NCBI GenBank assembly: GCA_015680685.1
Contig: MNCI01037707.1
Span: 91,212-155,211 of the forward strand
Length of the DNA stretch: 64,000 nucleotides
Origin: Gnetum montanum
Lineage: Eukaryota; Streptophyta; Gnetopsida; Gnetales; Gnetaceae
Reading direction: 5' to 3'
The stretch's first letter is position 1; every line of letters begins with the position of its first letter. The translations under genes were made by a program, and so were the position numbers. Positions 23,500-36,667 of the stretch are shown one piece after another. The notes below the pieces were generated by a model that saw only the letters and a list, made by a program, of their open reading frames with translations, made no database searches and was not told where the DNA came from.

Positions 23500-26040
23500 C
23501 ACTCCAATAGAAGGGTAAAAACCCTAATTTCATGGTCATCAATGATGAGTTCTACAACTTCCTTTGTGCCAAGATATAAGTTGGCCTCTTGATACCATGT
23601 TTCAAATCTAACACTAAGCGTCAATTCTAAATTATACACTAGGATGGAAAAGAGTACATCGCATCTCCTTATGACCAAATTCCCCTCACTAACTTTTATG
23701 CACAGGTGCTCATACAACTTATAGAGGTTTATTAATTTAGTGAGGAGCTTAGTTGGAAGGGTCGCCAAGAAGAGCAAGATGAGTTTAAGGTCAAACCAGA
23801 GCCAAACACCTTTACTGAAAGACTTTCAATAATTAGCTCACTAAATGACTACTCCTATTTTGGCCTCTCTTGCATCATTAGTGGGATAGGACCCTCAACC
23901 CTCTTCCCCTCCTATCGATCCAACCATGTTTGGATAAAAACCCATCATCACTACACACCAGGTGTGACCTATGCCTTAGTATACCTCACTATTCTTATTA
24001 ATGTGCTTTTCCACACAACCTCACTCTGTTCATCTAGCCCAATGATGCCTACCTCACCATCTCTTTTTGTCATGCTAGCAGGACCCTCATTAGGATCCCA
24101 AGAAACATAGGCCTCATATACTTCCTTTTCTCCCTTTGTATCACACATCACAACACAAGCCTCCTTTTCATTATTCAATCCACTTGCAACAATGGTCAGC
24201 CAATCTCTTTTGGCTATATCAATACCAATCACATGACCCCAAGCCTCACAATACAAACATCGTAACCCACAAGGATGCCCAAAGGCTTGGATCAAGCCTT
24301 CCAAATAATCCAAGACCTTACCAAAGAGCTACAAAAACTAGAGGCCAGGATAACTCAAATGGTCAAGGTTCTAGACTTTTACCAAGATAATCCTATAAGC
24401 CCTTGTGTGTCTCAAATAACCTTACCTATGGACATGCCCATACCAAACTTCACCAAATACAATAATGAAGGAGATTCTAATGCACATCTAGTCACCTTCT
24501 AGTTTGAGTGCCTCTTTTTACAAGCTTGGACTCATATGATAATATGGATTTTTCCCATGCCCCTCAAGGTTAAGGCTCTAGATTGCTATCAAACCTTGCC
24601 TAGAGGTTCTATCTCTTCCCTTGAAGACTTGATAAACCAAATTTTCAACCACTTCAGATACAACTTGAAGCAAAATGCCACATTGGATCAACTAATAAAA
24701 GTGAAGTGAGGGCCACTTAAACTAGTTAAAAGGTTTATCCAGAGATGGAATTAAACACTTGATGAGATTCTAGAGCCGATCTCTAAAATCCACCTCTCAA
24801 CCATCTTTAAGAGAGTAGTAAATAACTTTATAAAGTTAAATCTCTACTACTTAGAGCCATGGTCACTAAGCCAAGCCTTCTTGCAAACCAACAACATCAA
24901 GGAGGCAACTAGGGCAACTAACACCTAGCATATGTGGCCTATAAAATTCAACACATGAGGAGGGATGATAATAAAAGTAGGCAAGAACATACAACCATGG
25001 CTATAGTATCCAAGGAGTTAAAATAAACAAAGGTATGGGGATCACCACCATGCAACACATCTTCTAACTCATCACAACCATTCACTTCCTACAACCCAAA
25101 TCAACCAAGATCAAACTTTTGGCGAAAGGATAGGTCTAAGTACATAAGGTTACCTATGAATCCCTCTAAGCTTCTAGAATAGTTACTTAAAAACAACCAT
25201 ATACAACATAAGCAAACATCTAAGGAGGATTATAAGAGGTATGATCATCTTTGTGACATAGCTAGAGATCCAACAATACCTACCAAAGCTGATCCAAAGC
25301 TACCAAAGTACCTCAAACTAGATAGGTATTTCCATTATCATCAAATGACTGGTCATGACACAAATTTTTACCTAGCATTAAAGATTACCTCAAAAAGATG
25401 ATAGACCAGGAGAGTTGGTGTTGAATGAGCCCAACTCTTCAAACACCAATAATAACTTCTACACTATAGCCTCATTCACAAAAACCAAATAGTCTAGTCC
25501 TCCTAGGAAATCATTTTTCATCAAAGTACCACTACAATCTTAAAACATAAATCATAGAGAACCCTTCATAATATGGGTACCACCTCCTCCAACCCCTAAG
25601 AAGCCTTTCATCATACATGTTCCTACTTTATTGGCATCAACTTTATAATAAAAACAATGAGTTACCAATCCTCCAAAGCCTAAGGACCCATTTGTTATCT
25701 GGGTTCCTCCATCTCCAACAAGCAAACATGTGAAAACCCATGATCAAAGCCCACCTATAGTGGCCCACAACTTAGAGGTCAACAAGGAACCATTACCACA
25801 GTGATAACAAAAGCAACTTGTTGCCATGCCAATAACAAAGCCCACTAAAGGTAGCCAACAAAAAAATGCTTCAAAGCAAGTTAACATACCTAGACCTACA
25901 TCAAGGCCAAGTACACCCATGGACAAGGGGCCCAAGGCACATACATCAAAACCTAGTCACAAACCCTAGGAAGTATGTAGGAAGTTAAGACCACTAAGGT
26001 TGAAAGATCATACACCAAGGGAAAGAATTGCCTCATAACA
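23500..26040 (+). pseudogene. gag: Element A gag
   Basis: A plus-strand gag with blocks shared with copy 2. 24275-24502 is open and reads MPKGLDQAFQIIQDLTKELQ and then LPMDMPIPNFTKYNNEGD. The next blocks are the gag core with a DLINQIFNHFRYNLKQN region (about 24630-24690), YYLEPWSLSQAFLQTNN (about 24850-24900) and YFHYHQMTGHDTNFYLALK (about 25330-25390), which is the degenerate zinc-knuckle-like part of Tat gag. A Pro/Lys-rich tail follows to 26040. Many stops and shifts. The minus-strand frames here are shadows. Confidence 0.8.
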
Positions 26041-26059
26041 ATGGAATAAATCAAATGGT

Positions 26060-26780
26060 CATTAAAAAAAAAGAACATGTTACTGAACTTGTATGACTTG
26101 ATCATGACTTTTGCAACTCACAGAGATGCACTAGCTCAGGTGTTAACCTCTATCCCTATGAGCAGAGACATGCCTACTAAAAAAGGATCAATCCACTCTA
26201 TCATTGAGCAAGCTTCACTTAGAGAAAATGGGCATTAACCCATGCTAAACTTCCATGATAGTGAAGTGAATATTGACTCTCAAAATTAAGAGATGTTATC
26301 TACTCCTCTCCTTATTACCATATCTATTGGTAGGTACAAGATTCATCATCTTCATGTGGATGATGAAGTGGCACCCAATGTCGTACCATTTTCCATTATT
26401 GATAAACTAGGCTTAACCAAGAACATATAAGAAACCACTACCTCAATACTCAAGTCATTTAATGGATCACAAGTAGTGATGCAAGGTTCTATCTCCTTGG
26501 ACTTCATATCTAGTGAGAAATTCTCTACATTCACTAACTTTCTAGTGGTTGAAGAGATACTCAACTTCAACTTAATCCTAGGAAGAACATGATTGGCTAA
26601 GCTAAATGTGTTCTCATCTCCTATACATTAGGAGATTCACTTACCATATGAGGGTGGTAAAATTATCATTCATGAAGATAATATGTCACTACCTTTGGTT
26701 AACTATGTCAACATCGACTGAGGTTCAGAGGTGGAGTTTCAAGAGAAAGCTTTGAACACTCAAACTAGGACCAACAACAA
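26060..26780 (+). pseudogene. pro: Element A protease, cut at its 3' end by copy 2
   Basis: It shows LYDLIMTFATHRDALAQVL, then HLHVDDEVAPNVVPFSIIDK (active-site region, with DG changed to DD/E), LKSFNGSQVVMQGSISLDF, FLVVEEILNFNLILGRT and EIHLPYEGGKIIIHEDN. The frame ends about 30 bp before the LTR that starts at 26781, with none of the GGCC-rich array or pol that follows pro in the other copies. The simplest reading is that copy 2 inserted here and the rest of A lies beyond the window. Confidence 0.8.
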
Positions 26781-28186
26781 TGAAAAAAACTTAAACACCA
26801 AAAATAAAATGCATGTTGCAACCTTTTTACCATTATAATTTTTACCCCATGAAACTTGAGGTTGGAACTTCATTGTAAAATGTGAAGATTGTAATCCATG
26901 AGATGCAATTTCACATACTTTAACTTCTGGGGCTGAAAATTGCTCTATAAGTTGTTATAGCCTTACTTTCCAAGTGGAAAAAGTCCTATCATGTCTATAT
27001 TTGAGCTTGGAAAGATTAAAAATACCTTTTGGACTGCCAAAGTTTCCATTTTTATGGGTTTTGTTTTGGGGGGCGGGGGAATGTGTATGACCTTTACAAC
27101 ATTGGAAGCATCAATGCCCAACGTTAGGGGGTTTGACTTTTGCCCTCCCAACTATGGCTAGCATAGTCACCATAAGGCTAGTGTTGCCACATCAAGGCCA
27201 ACATTGGACTGGTTAGGGTTTCTGTTTCAATGAATCTCAGCATTGCTTCTACAACTCCAACATTGCTATTGGAAGACTAGCATGGGTGGGAGAAGCTAGT
27301 ATGGATAAAATGTCCATTTACTATTTTTGGTAACCAAGATGATTTTGGGACCTTGGGGGATGTTAAAACTAATCATAAATAGCATCTATGTTGGAATCAA
27401 ACATCTTCCATCCCTACACATAACCCCAATCTATTAGTAACCATGCTAGAAATTTACAGCCAAAATTTAGCAACCATATAACCTATATAAGACAACTTCA
27501 AATACATTGAAAGGGTTCCACCACTTTGGAATTCCTTGGCTTTCAAATTTGAAGCAAAGTCAAAGCTTTTGGAAATTCTTGAGCATGGAACTTTTAGCCG
27601 TTCTAAGCACTTCTAACCTTGAGGCTTGTGTGAGGCTTTTTGGAGCAATGGTTTACTACCTAGACATCAAGACTCCCAGTATGATACCCCTTTTGTCAAA
27701 ACAATATTTCACACACCTTACCCCCTTTGTGACAAATGTTGTAGATTTGTGCAAGCAATTAGCAAGGTGTTTCAATTTTGAAAGTTGGAGTACCTAGATC
27801 ATGGAGTTGACTATGGTGTGCAAGACTACTAGCTTCAACAAGCTTCAAACTCTACTAAAGAAAACCCCTTGTGTATCTAGGAATCATTTGTACACATTCT
27901 AAACTTTGTTTATTTACAATATTTTCATTGTAATGAGATTTATAATTCATTTGTTATGCAAAGTTGTTACAATTTTATCTTGTGCATTTATTTTCTAGAT
28001 TAGTTCTATAATATTTTATATTTTCTACCCCTGTTAAAATTTCTCAAGTTCCTAAGTGATTGGCTAGACCATCCATGGCACCTTAGATCCTCTTTTTCAA
28101 AGGTCCTTTGGATCCAAGGCTAAAACTATTCCATGTTTGTGATTTTGAATTTTCTAGTGACCAAAATGTTTTAGGTGTAATAGCTT
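26781..28186 (+). mobile_element. 5' LTR of copy 2
   Basis: It begins TGAAAAAAACTTAAACACC and carries the shared block around 26840-26990, AACATTGG/AACGTTAGG words (27100-27290), AGTACCTAGATCATGGAGTTG (27788), GTTCCTAAGTGATTGGC and the terminal ACCAAAATGTTTTAGGTGTAAT. It is followed by the PBS at 28189-28205 (TGGCATTAGAAGGAGGG). About 1.4 kb. It could in principle be the 3' LTR of A, but gag-pro, the GGCC array and the antisense gene follow it in the right order, so it is read as the 5' LTR of copy 2. Confidence 0.7.
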
Positions 28187-29050
28187 TATGGCATTAGAAG
28201 GAGGGCCTCTGTCCAAGTTCTACATCCAATCCCATTTTTCCATTTTGATAACATTTTTTTCAAGTTAAAAACATTAAATTTACATTAAATATTTTTAAAA
28301 TTTGATAAAATATTTCTTGTAATAGAAACCAATGCTAGTACCCATCTCCCTGCCACCAAAATCCAATGTTGAGGTTGTAGGTAATTTGGGTTTTAGAAAA
28401 CTTTTTACAATCATTTTTGGACTTTTCAAAGCTAGTGTAGTTGTTAATCAACACTACCTTTGTGTGTTCTAGAGGCTAGTGTTATTCTACTACAATCACT
28501 CAAACCCCCTTCGTATGAAATTTTCTAGCAAGACCAACATTAATCCTTCTCCACCCATCAATGTAGCGTTTGAAAAAATAAAAATTTTTATTTATATTTT
28601 TAAAAACATAAATTATTCCTACCAAGAGGGGGAATCCCAACACAGAGCAAGTAGGTAAGATGATTGTTAACATCTTACCCACTTTCCCCTTCCAAGGTAG
28701 CCATGATTGGAAAAGCCATCATAGTTGGTATTTTCAATACAAAACCATTGTATCTTCTCAAGTGCAGGGTGTAGCCCTAGCCACTACAACCTACATTGCA
28801 CCTGTAGTTGTAGTTTACAACTATTCTACAGACATATCCCTTTTTCATCTTGAAAAATTCCACTTACTAGAATTCTCATTTAATTAATTAATCATATATT
28901 TTATTGAACCACATTTAAACTAGTAACCATGTCTTTTGGCTAGTCAACCATCCTACCCCTTAACTTGATAGACATGGCATCTAGCCAAGATGTTGTGAGG
29001 GTTTATGATCCTAATACCGTATTGTGGCTGAACGCAGATAATCTCTTAGG
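28187..29050 (+). other. PBS and leader of copy 2
   Basis: PBS at 28189-28205, then AT-rich leader with CCAATGTTG/CCAACATTAATCC words (28365-28560) matching the leader of A, and the end block ATGGCATCTAGCCAAGATG at 28970. No coding content is visible. Confidence 0.55.
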
Positions 29051-31500
29051 TTGAAAGTGAAAGTCCTAGAGTTTTTAGTCATCACTAAATATCACTACAA
29101 CTTCATTTGTGTTAAAATCCAAGCTAGTCTCCTCATTTCATGGATGAAGGCTAAGGCTAAAAATGAATACAAGCTAATTCACCAAAATAGAAAGGAATAC
29201 ATACCTTCCTCCTATGACAAAATATTGCTTAACAACATCCATTCATGCATCCTATCTCAATTGATTAAGATGGATGAGTAGAGTGAGAAGCTTAGCTTAG
29301 CAAGCCAACACAAGAAGCATGATGAGCTTAAAGCTAAGCCTGAACTAGAAAACTTTATAAGGAACCTCTTCCAATAGTTGACTTCCCAAACCACCACACC
29401 CACTTCAGCTTCACTTATCTCCTCCATGGGGCAAGTTCCTCAACCCTCATCTCTCATGTACCCTATCATATTTGGGCCAACACCTATCATAGAAATACTC
29501 TAGGCATAATCTATGCCCCAAATGGTCTCCCTATCCTCCTTGATGTCTTTTTCCATACAATCTTGATCTGCAAGATCATCACCAATGGTCTTCATCACCA
29601 CTCATCCCTTCTCCATATTAGTGATCCCCACAATGGGATCCTAAGTAACCCAAGGATCACACACATCATTTGTCTCCTTCATGCCTCAAATGTCAACACA
29701 AACATCTTTTTCATTATTTAGTCCACCTATAACCATGATAGCCCAGCCTCTCCCTTCCATCCCATAGCCCATCGCAAGGCCACAAGCCTCACAACTTATG
29801 CCCCAACCATTTTCATAGATACCATAACCCATTGGGATGCCCCAAGGCCTAGATCAAGCATTCTATATGATTCAGGATCTTATGGAAGAGTTACCAAAGC
29901 TCAAGGCTTCAACAAAATCAAACAATGAAAATAATGGATTTCTATTAGGATGATCCCATCAATCATGCTATTCCACAAATAACTCTTCCTTTGGACATCC
30001 CTATACCTTAATTCATCAAGTACAATGGAGAGGGTGATCATAATGCCCAAATTATTACCATCTATTCCAAGTGCTTGTTATTACAAGCTTGGCTGCACAC
30101 TATAATGTGAATGTTCTCTATGTCCTTTACTAGGAAAGCCTTGGACTAGTACCACACAATACCGAGGGGATCTACATCCTAACTTGAAGACTTACTATCA
30201 TAGTTTGTTAACTGTTTCAAGTATAAATTGAAACCTAATACAACTCTTGATCAACTAATGAAGGTTAATTAGGGATCCCTTGAACCTATACAAAAACCCA
30301 TATAATAGAGGAATGTTCTTCTCAATGAGATTCTCGAATCAATAGCTAAAACACACGTTCTCACCATATTCAAGGAGATGGTTGAAAACTTTATTAAGTC
30401 CAAACTTTACTACTTAGATCCACAATCACTCAGCCAAGCCTTCTCTTAAACCACTAAGAGTAATGACCCCACCTACATAGTGTACAAAAACTAACATACA
30501 CAAAAGGATAAGGAGAAGGGTAGGTAGAACAATGTAGTCATGGCCACTCTTACCAAAGAAACCAAAACAACATAGAGGCCCTGAACAAACCAACCAAAGG
30601 TCCCCACCACAACAAACAATCAACCATCAACATCTAGGACATCTACATTGGGCAATGCAAGGCCAATTTCAAGAGAAAAGATCAATCAAAGTATACTAGA
30701 TTACCTATAAAATGATCTGAACTCCTTGATCAGTTGTTAAAAAGTGGGATAATATAGTATAATAAAATGATAGAGAATGCCAGCAAGAGGCATGATCGAT
30801 TATGCAAGATCCCCAAGAACCCCACTTTAGTAATCAAAGATGAACCACCCATACCTAAGTACTTCAAACTCAATCATTTTTGCCACTATCATCAACTACC
30901 AAGTCATGATACTAACTTTTGCTTAGCCCTCAAGGTTGACCTACAAAAAATGATAGATAATTGTGAGTTAGTCCTTAATTCCTCTAACCCAATCACACCA
31001 CAAACCCAATCCATGAAATTTTATAAAGATCCATTGAATGCCAATAATATCCCTTATACCATAGCAACATTCAACATAAGTAACAACTCTAGACCTTCAT
31101 GGGAGTTATTCATGATTTGAGTACATCCTCAAAATGATAGGGGCCCTTCAACTTTATCTAGTTCAAGGCCCCCTTTTGTTGTAATGATACCATTACCTAC
31201 ACCTCCCAAGGATCCCTTTGTCGTTAGAGTGCCCCCTCCCACCATAACCAAATCAACAACTACTAATGAACAACATCCTCCTATGGTGACTAACGCAACA
31301 ACTTCTTCACAACCTAACATTAAAAAATCATCAATGAAATAACATAAGTATACATTGAAGCTCAATAACAAAGATAACGAATAGGCTAAGGGTTGAAAAG
31401 AGGTGGACATCAAAGCCCACTCCCATCTCATCTATTCCAATGAACTCTAACACTTAGGCTACTTCAACTAGTCAACCACAATAGGGCCCTAGCCATAAGG
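29051..31500 (+). pseudogene. gag: Copy 2 gag
   Basis: The opening frame (29051-29281) reads ITKYHYNFICVKIQASLLI and YKLIHQNRKEYIPSSYDKI. A Ser/Thr/Pro-rich section and GMPQGLDQAFYMIQDLMEEL follow (about 29830-29900), then the core with LYYLDPQSLSQAF (about 30400-30450). 30767-31120 is open and shows YFKLNHFCHYHQLPSHDTNF, LALKVDLQKMIDNCELVLN and NNSRPSWELFMI. A Lys-rich tail ends near 31.4 kb. It aligns with the other three gag copies over its whole length. Function: RNA packaging and particle formation in the family. Confidence 0.85.
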
Positions 31501-31535
31501 GAAGGGGGAAAAGGCCAAAACACAATCATTGAGAC

Positions 31536-32430
31536 ATGGAAGTTCACATCCTTGGATGTATGGAGGAATTTAAGGTCAAAAAGAATGATAAGTCAACAAC
31601 CAATGAAAAAAAATTCCTCAATGCGATGGAACTAGTTAAACAATCATTAAAACAAAAGAACACCTCTCTTAGCCTATATGACATAGTAATGAATTCTATC
31701 ACACATAATGAAGCATTAGTAAAAATGTTGATCTCAATTCCTATTAGCAAGGATATCCCCACTAGTAAAGAGTCCATCCATGTAGTGATGGTGCCATATT
31801 CACCAAAGGAAGAAACAAAGTTATCAACACGAGTGTTTCATGATAGTGAACTCAAGACCAATTCCCAAGATGATGAAACAACTAAGGTCTCCCTCATCAT
31901 AACCATAAGGGTGAAGCAATACAAAGTGCATACAATGCATGTTGATGGTAGAGCAGCAAATAATGTCAATTGCAAATAATGTCATACCTTATACCATTGT
32001 CGAACATTTAGGTCTAACAAAGCACATGCAATACACCTCAACTTATACTCTTAAATCCTTTAATGGATCTCAAGTGACTATACAAGGCTTAATTTCTTTA
32101 TATTTCATGGTAGGGGAACAATTCCCCATAATAGCTAACTTCTTAGTGGGGGAAGAGATACCAAGATTCAACCTCATTCTTAGGAGGCATTGACTAGCTC
32201 AATTACAAGCTATTTCCTCACCCATCCACCAAGAAATTCACCTTCCTTATGAGGAAGATGAAATAATTATCCATGGCGATAATGCAATTCCCTTGGTAGT
32301 CAACAACGTTGACATAGAACAAGGATCCAAAGTGGGGTTTTAGGAAGAAACTTCCACTATTAGTCATGAAGTCAAGAAACTCAACAAAGCAAAAGAGGCC
32401 AAAATAGACAACAATGAAACCATGGACACA
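31536..32430 (+). pseudogene. pro: Copy 2 aspartic protease
   Basis: The best preserved of the four. 31536-31979 encodes the N-terminal linker (LVKQSLKQKNTSLSLYDIV, SKESIHVVMVPYSPKEET) and the start of the protease with MHVDGRAANNV (family VDGGAANNV, one Gly changed to Arg). A one-base shift near 31975 breaks the frame; the next frame (31939-32193) has NNVIPYTIVEHLGLTKHM, LKSFNGSQVTIQGLISLYF and PRFNLILRRH (family ILGRxW). EIHLPYEEDEIIIHGDN follows. Downstream, at 32512-32532, lies a perfect inverted repeat, and the frame fades by about 32.5 kb. Confidence 0.85.
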
Positions 32431-32819
32431 CCATGGAAAGAGCTCCCCTTCAACATGGTTAGCAAAGGGAATAGGAAATACAAAATCATGTAACATAGAC
32501 CATACACCATTCCTAATCTTTCAAAGATTAGGAAATACTTGTATGATTGACATATGTCCCAAATTCACTTGCCCTTGTACCTATAACTATGTAGCCTTCT
32601 TTGTTGGCCTCTTAGCCTAGTTTAAATGTTATTTGCATGTATTTTGTGTTACTTTGTTTTACCTTGTGTTGAATTTACTTTTCACATAGCCTAGAGTTTA
32701 TTCTCATTTAAAATTTACCTTTTATGCCTTATCTATTTCAGAACATAAAATATGAAAAATATCGTAAAAAATTTAAAATCGAAAAAATTCATAAAAATTT
32801 TCAAAACACAAAATTGATA
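32431..32819 (+). other. Start of the copy 2 pro-RT interval, with an inverted repeat
   Basis: 32512-32532 is CCTAATCTTT and its exact reverse complement around one base. The same place in copy 1 (12829-12847) and copy 3 (about 58285-58306) has diverged versions. The rest, to 32819, is AT-rich with no coding signal. A sense-strand splice donor is expected somewhere here but was not pinned down. Confidence 0.4.
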
Positions 32820-33060
32820 AAAATTTCCCTTTCTACACATATAGCCCACCATGGTCTCAAACAGGAAAATCATAAAGGTCCACCATGACCTAAAACTGAC
32901 AAATCATGATGGCCTACTAAGGCCTAAAACTGGCAACATTGTGGCCCGTCATGGCCTAAAACTAGCAAATCTTAAAGGCCTACAATGGCTTAAAACTAAC
33001 AAGATGTAAGGCCCACCTTGGCCTAACACTAACAAAACTCTTATAACCTATTAGAACCAA
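32820..33060. repeat. GGCC-rich short tandem repeat, pro side of the copy 2 interval
   Basis: Six units of the kind CATGGCCTAAAACTGGCAA / GGCCTACTAAGGCCTAAAAC at about 35-40 bp spacing. They are in the opposite strand orientation to copies 1 and 3, as copy 2 itself is. It lies just beyond the 3' end of the antisense gene. Confidence 0.75.
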
Positions 33061-33539
33061 TTAAAGCTACATGAGTCAACCAACATAGCCATATAACATG
33101 AGTAAAAACATAAAAATGTATAACATGCATAAAACTAGAACTACTAAAATGTATAAACAAAATTAAAGTTTAAAAATAATAGTAGTCAAAATGTTGGTAA
33201 CATAATAGCCAAGGTCATAGTGTGACAAAAGCTTAAACAATGCATAAAATAATAAACCATCTCTTAACAACCAAAGGCTAACACTAGCCACAATTTCATA
33301 ATGTCAACACCATAACAACAACATCAATAATAACAATAAAGAGAGTCAAAGACAATAATTAACTAATGGTACTAAGGTGCGGCTAGAAAGGGTTGAGGAG
33401 CACTTTTGTCATCACCATTGGGGCTACTAGTGTTGCCTAGTACCTGTACCATAACAAAAATAGCCTAATTAGTAATCAACATAAGTAAACCACAAATTAA
33501 GCTAAACTAAAATATAAAAATTAACTAAAGTAAACAAAC

Positions 33540-34343
33540 CTGGGAGGGCTCTAATGTAGCATCCTTTGTTGGAAGGCTTTGAAGGCTAACCTCTAGATGA
33601 TGGAGGCTCTAGTCCTTAATCATGTGGGCCTAGTCCACCTCCCCAACATTAACCCCAATCAGGATTTTTCTCTCATTGATATCTATTCATGTAGGTGGCT
33701 CTTGCAAGAACATAGCATTAGTCACCTTTTGAGAAGTAGTAGAGACCTAAGGGGTTGGAAAATAAACCACTGTCAAAGAGCTTTCAAATAGTTTGAAGAT
33801 ACTCTTTGATTGAATCCCCTTCATGAATAGCTTCAACTTCTTCCATTCAATGGACTCCTCCTACAACCACTTAAGATAGTTCTCACATTCTACCTTGTAC
33901 TTTTTCTTGTGATATTTTTGTGCCTATCCCCACTCAAGAACCCAAGTACAATAATCTCTCCACTCCCTAGACTTTTAAGCCAACAAGTCCATCTACAACC
34001 TTTACTCTGCAATATCCTTGGCAAGGGAAACATTTTCATGGATGGCATTCCAATACTGTACCCAATTTATCTTAGCATTCCTCTTAGCCACTTGGGCTTC
34101 TATAAACCCTATACAATCCTAAAGATCTTTAATTACCTCAGCATGCCTCTTAGCTTCTCTTTCCAATGCCACAACTTGTTCCCATAAGAACTCATTTGAA
34201 CATTGAGATTCCCATGAAGTTTTAGCATATGAGAGCTCATATTCAATGGAACTTTCATATAACTTCCATGGAAAATTTTCTACTTTGGATGGTAGGCTAG
34301 GTAATGCATCGATCTCAAAGGCATCTTTCGGATTCCATCCAAT
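33540..34343 (-). pseudogene. Exon 7, copy 2: coiled-coil-like region
   Basis: It opens after ATGTTTAAG| with IGWNPKDAFEIDALPSLPSK and WKLYESSIEYELSYAKTSW, then EFLWEQVVALEREAKRHAEV and a Lys/Glu-rich stretch (DLLA, REWRDYCTWVLEWG, LKLFMKGIQSKSIFKLFES). It ends CCCAG|GTTTGTTTAC. The parallel with copies 1 and 3 is close. Hydrophobic spacing suggests coiled coil. Not recognised as a known family. Confidence 0.6.
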
Positions 34344-35055
34344 CTTAAACATTACAAACAATATAACAAAAAAATATAAATGCATATAAAAAATAACCAA
34401 AAAATCTAAAAAATACTAAGACCATATAACTATAAGACCTGTACAAAATAACAAAAATGCATAAACAAAAAAATGATTAAAGGGAAGATAGGCTAAGGTT
34501 CTCACCAAGATCAGGAATAATTTGTTGCAATTGATTGATCATGTCTTCGACCATCCCTCACATGAACTGATGGAACCTCTATACCCATGGTTTCATGTGA
34601 AATGTAGACATGGAAGCATCAAGTTAAGGCTCATGAGCTACAACAAGCATGAAACATAGTTTAACAATTACAACCAAGTTCAAACATGGAACTATAGCAT
34701 GCAATGTACAAAACAAAACTCATAAATACCTAGAAGCTAATATGGGAGAATGATGGGAGCTTCACCTAGCTATGAACCATCAAATATGACATCAAAGTCA
34801 TCCAATTCAACATTATATAATTCATCATCCTCATGCCATTGTATAGCCTCCTCCTCTAGGCATTTCTATTCAACCCCTGTTGCTACTACTTGGGCTACTA
34901 GTTCTTGTTATTTGTATATAACGATAAAGAAGACAAAACATGGAACAACTTAGCATATCTTGTCCAACATAAAATGACAACATAACCATATGACATAAAA
35001 TATAAAAACATAAATAACTTAAACAAATTAAATTAAAACAAAACATACTTGTAAC

Positions 35056-36101
35056 CACATGTTGTGCCTAGACTAGTTTAACCACAAGCCTTCTCTTCGA
35101 AGGCTACACAACGACTAGTGCTACTACCTCAACCATAGGCCTCTTTAATTTTGTCCTAGCTACTTTGTCAACTTTGGAACATAACTCCATGGACTTTGTA
35201 GCATTCCCATGGGAAACTTAGGGTTCTACCCTCATGCTGTCAAGGGAAGGATAATGCATACTACAAAAATACTTAGTGATAACAAATAGAAATTTCCCAA
35301 TGTCCTATGGTGGGTTCTGAGCTTGCATTATTGGAAAAACATGTTTCAAACAAGTCTTAGAGAGTTGGGATGGATCTTGAATTACCCATTTCCCATCCTT
35401 TCTCACCACTAAAAATTCCATGAATCTCCTCAAATATGCCACAAAAAATGAAAAATGCATGTGGCATATTGTAGTGAGGTCTTTCTGGAGTTCTAGGATT
35501 TTCCCTTGTAGCTTAGAGACCAAATGATTAGCCTAGTTTAATTGAGCACATTAAATGAGGACATTTTTCATGGTCCATGCCTGCTCAATGCTAATGACAT
35601 TCTTCTACGATATCAACTTTGTAAATGCCTAGGATTGGAAAATGGATACATCTCCTTGGCCTCTGCATCCTAGAAATGGTCTAAGGACAATCTAGAATGG
35701 TCATAGCAAGTTTTTACCAATTCTTCCACCTCCTCCTAATGGCCTATGATGTTCCCTAATTTGGCAACAATAATTAGGTCCTCACAAGGAACACTAAAGA
35801 GGTCGCAAAATATGGATTCATTAATAACCAAGGGGATAGGTACACCATGAACCTGGGTGACAAATTTCTTCACTCTATTGAAGGAGTCAATGATGTAAAT
35901 CATCTTAGGAGTAGGGATGGTTGCTCTAGAAGCCATGAAAAGATCAAGAAAACTTGCACTGACGATGTTTACTTGAACATTTCTAAGCATTTAACTAGTC
36001 AACTAGTGCTACGTTGAATCTAGCTCACCAAACTTGATGATAAGCGTTTCCTCAATACATCTTGAAGGGATCAAGGTGATGGTGGTGGAAGAGGTAGCTC
36101 C
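35056..36101 (-). pseudogene. Exon 4, copy 2 (uninterrupted)
   Basis: It starts after GTGTCGTAG| and ends TG|GTTACAAG. It shows TLIPSRCIEETLIIKFGEL, RNVQVNIVSASFLDLFMAS, MIYIIDSFNRVKKFVTQV, FSFFVAYLRRFMEFLV, DGKWVIQDPSQLS, PIMQAQNPP and KLKRPMVEVVAL. It gives the intact target sequence against which the insertion at 8046-9858 in copy 1 is recognised. Domain not recognised. Confidence 0.65.
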
Positions 36102-36294
36102 TACGACACAAAAAAAATGATCCATTAGCTTGAACATAGGTACATCATGTAAAAACAAAACCATAACAAAAATATGCAATTAAAATAAAACAAGTGAAAT
36201 AATTAAGGCCTAGATGACCAAATAACCATACAAATAGAAAGCATTGACATCACATAAACTAAGATAAAAACAAAACAAAAAGAGGCATTTGTAC

Positions 36295-36566
36295 TTTTCT
36301 TGCTTGAAGAAGGTAGCATGGGGACCCTAAGTGGTATGCATGTCTCTAAGCTAAGATCTGATTTCCACCAACCATGGGCTATCCCATTAGCTACACACCT
36401 TTGGTAGGCTACGGAATAGTGCATGGTATACCTACCAAAGTTACCTTTGCGTTACTCCACCACTACAAGCCTCATTATGGGGCTTTTGGAAAAGACCCCC
36501 AATGCTATTTGGGCCAAGGGCAAGAGCTGGTCACTTTTGATGAACCCTTTGTCATCCACCTTGTAC
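36295..36566 (-). pseudogene. Exon 3, copy 2: unrecognised domain
   Basis: It starts after GCTTATAG| with YKVDDKGFIKSDQLLPLAQI and continues GVFSKSPIMRLVVVE, KGNFGRYTMHYSVAYQRC, AHGWWKSDLSLETCIPL and SSSKKS. The donor position reads AAAA|GTACAA. Matches copy 1 exon 3. Confidence 0.6.
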
Positions 36567-36667
36567 CTATAAGCATACTAATTTAATAAAAATACCATTA
36601 AAACAAAGTATCATAATAAAAACAAAAATAAACCAAGTATAAACCAAAAATGCAAACTTGTGCTTAT

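Noticed and set aside
23969-24313. 114-aa minus-strand open frame (MDYLEGLIQAFG...).
   Set aside because: It is the shadow of the plus-strand gag of element A, which aligns with three other gag copies.
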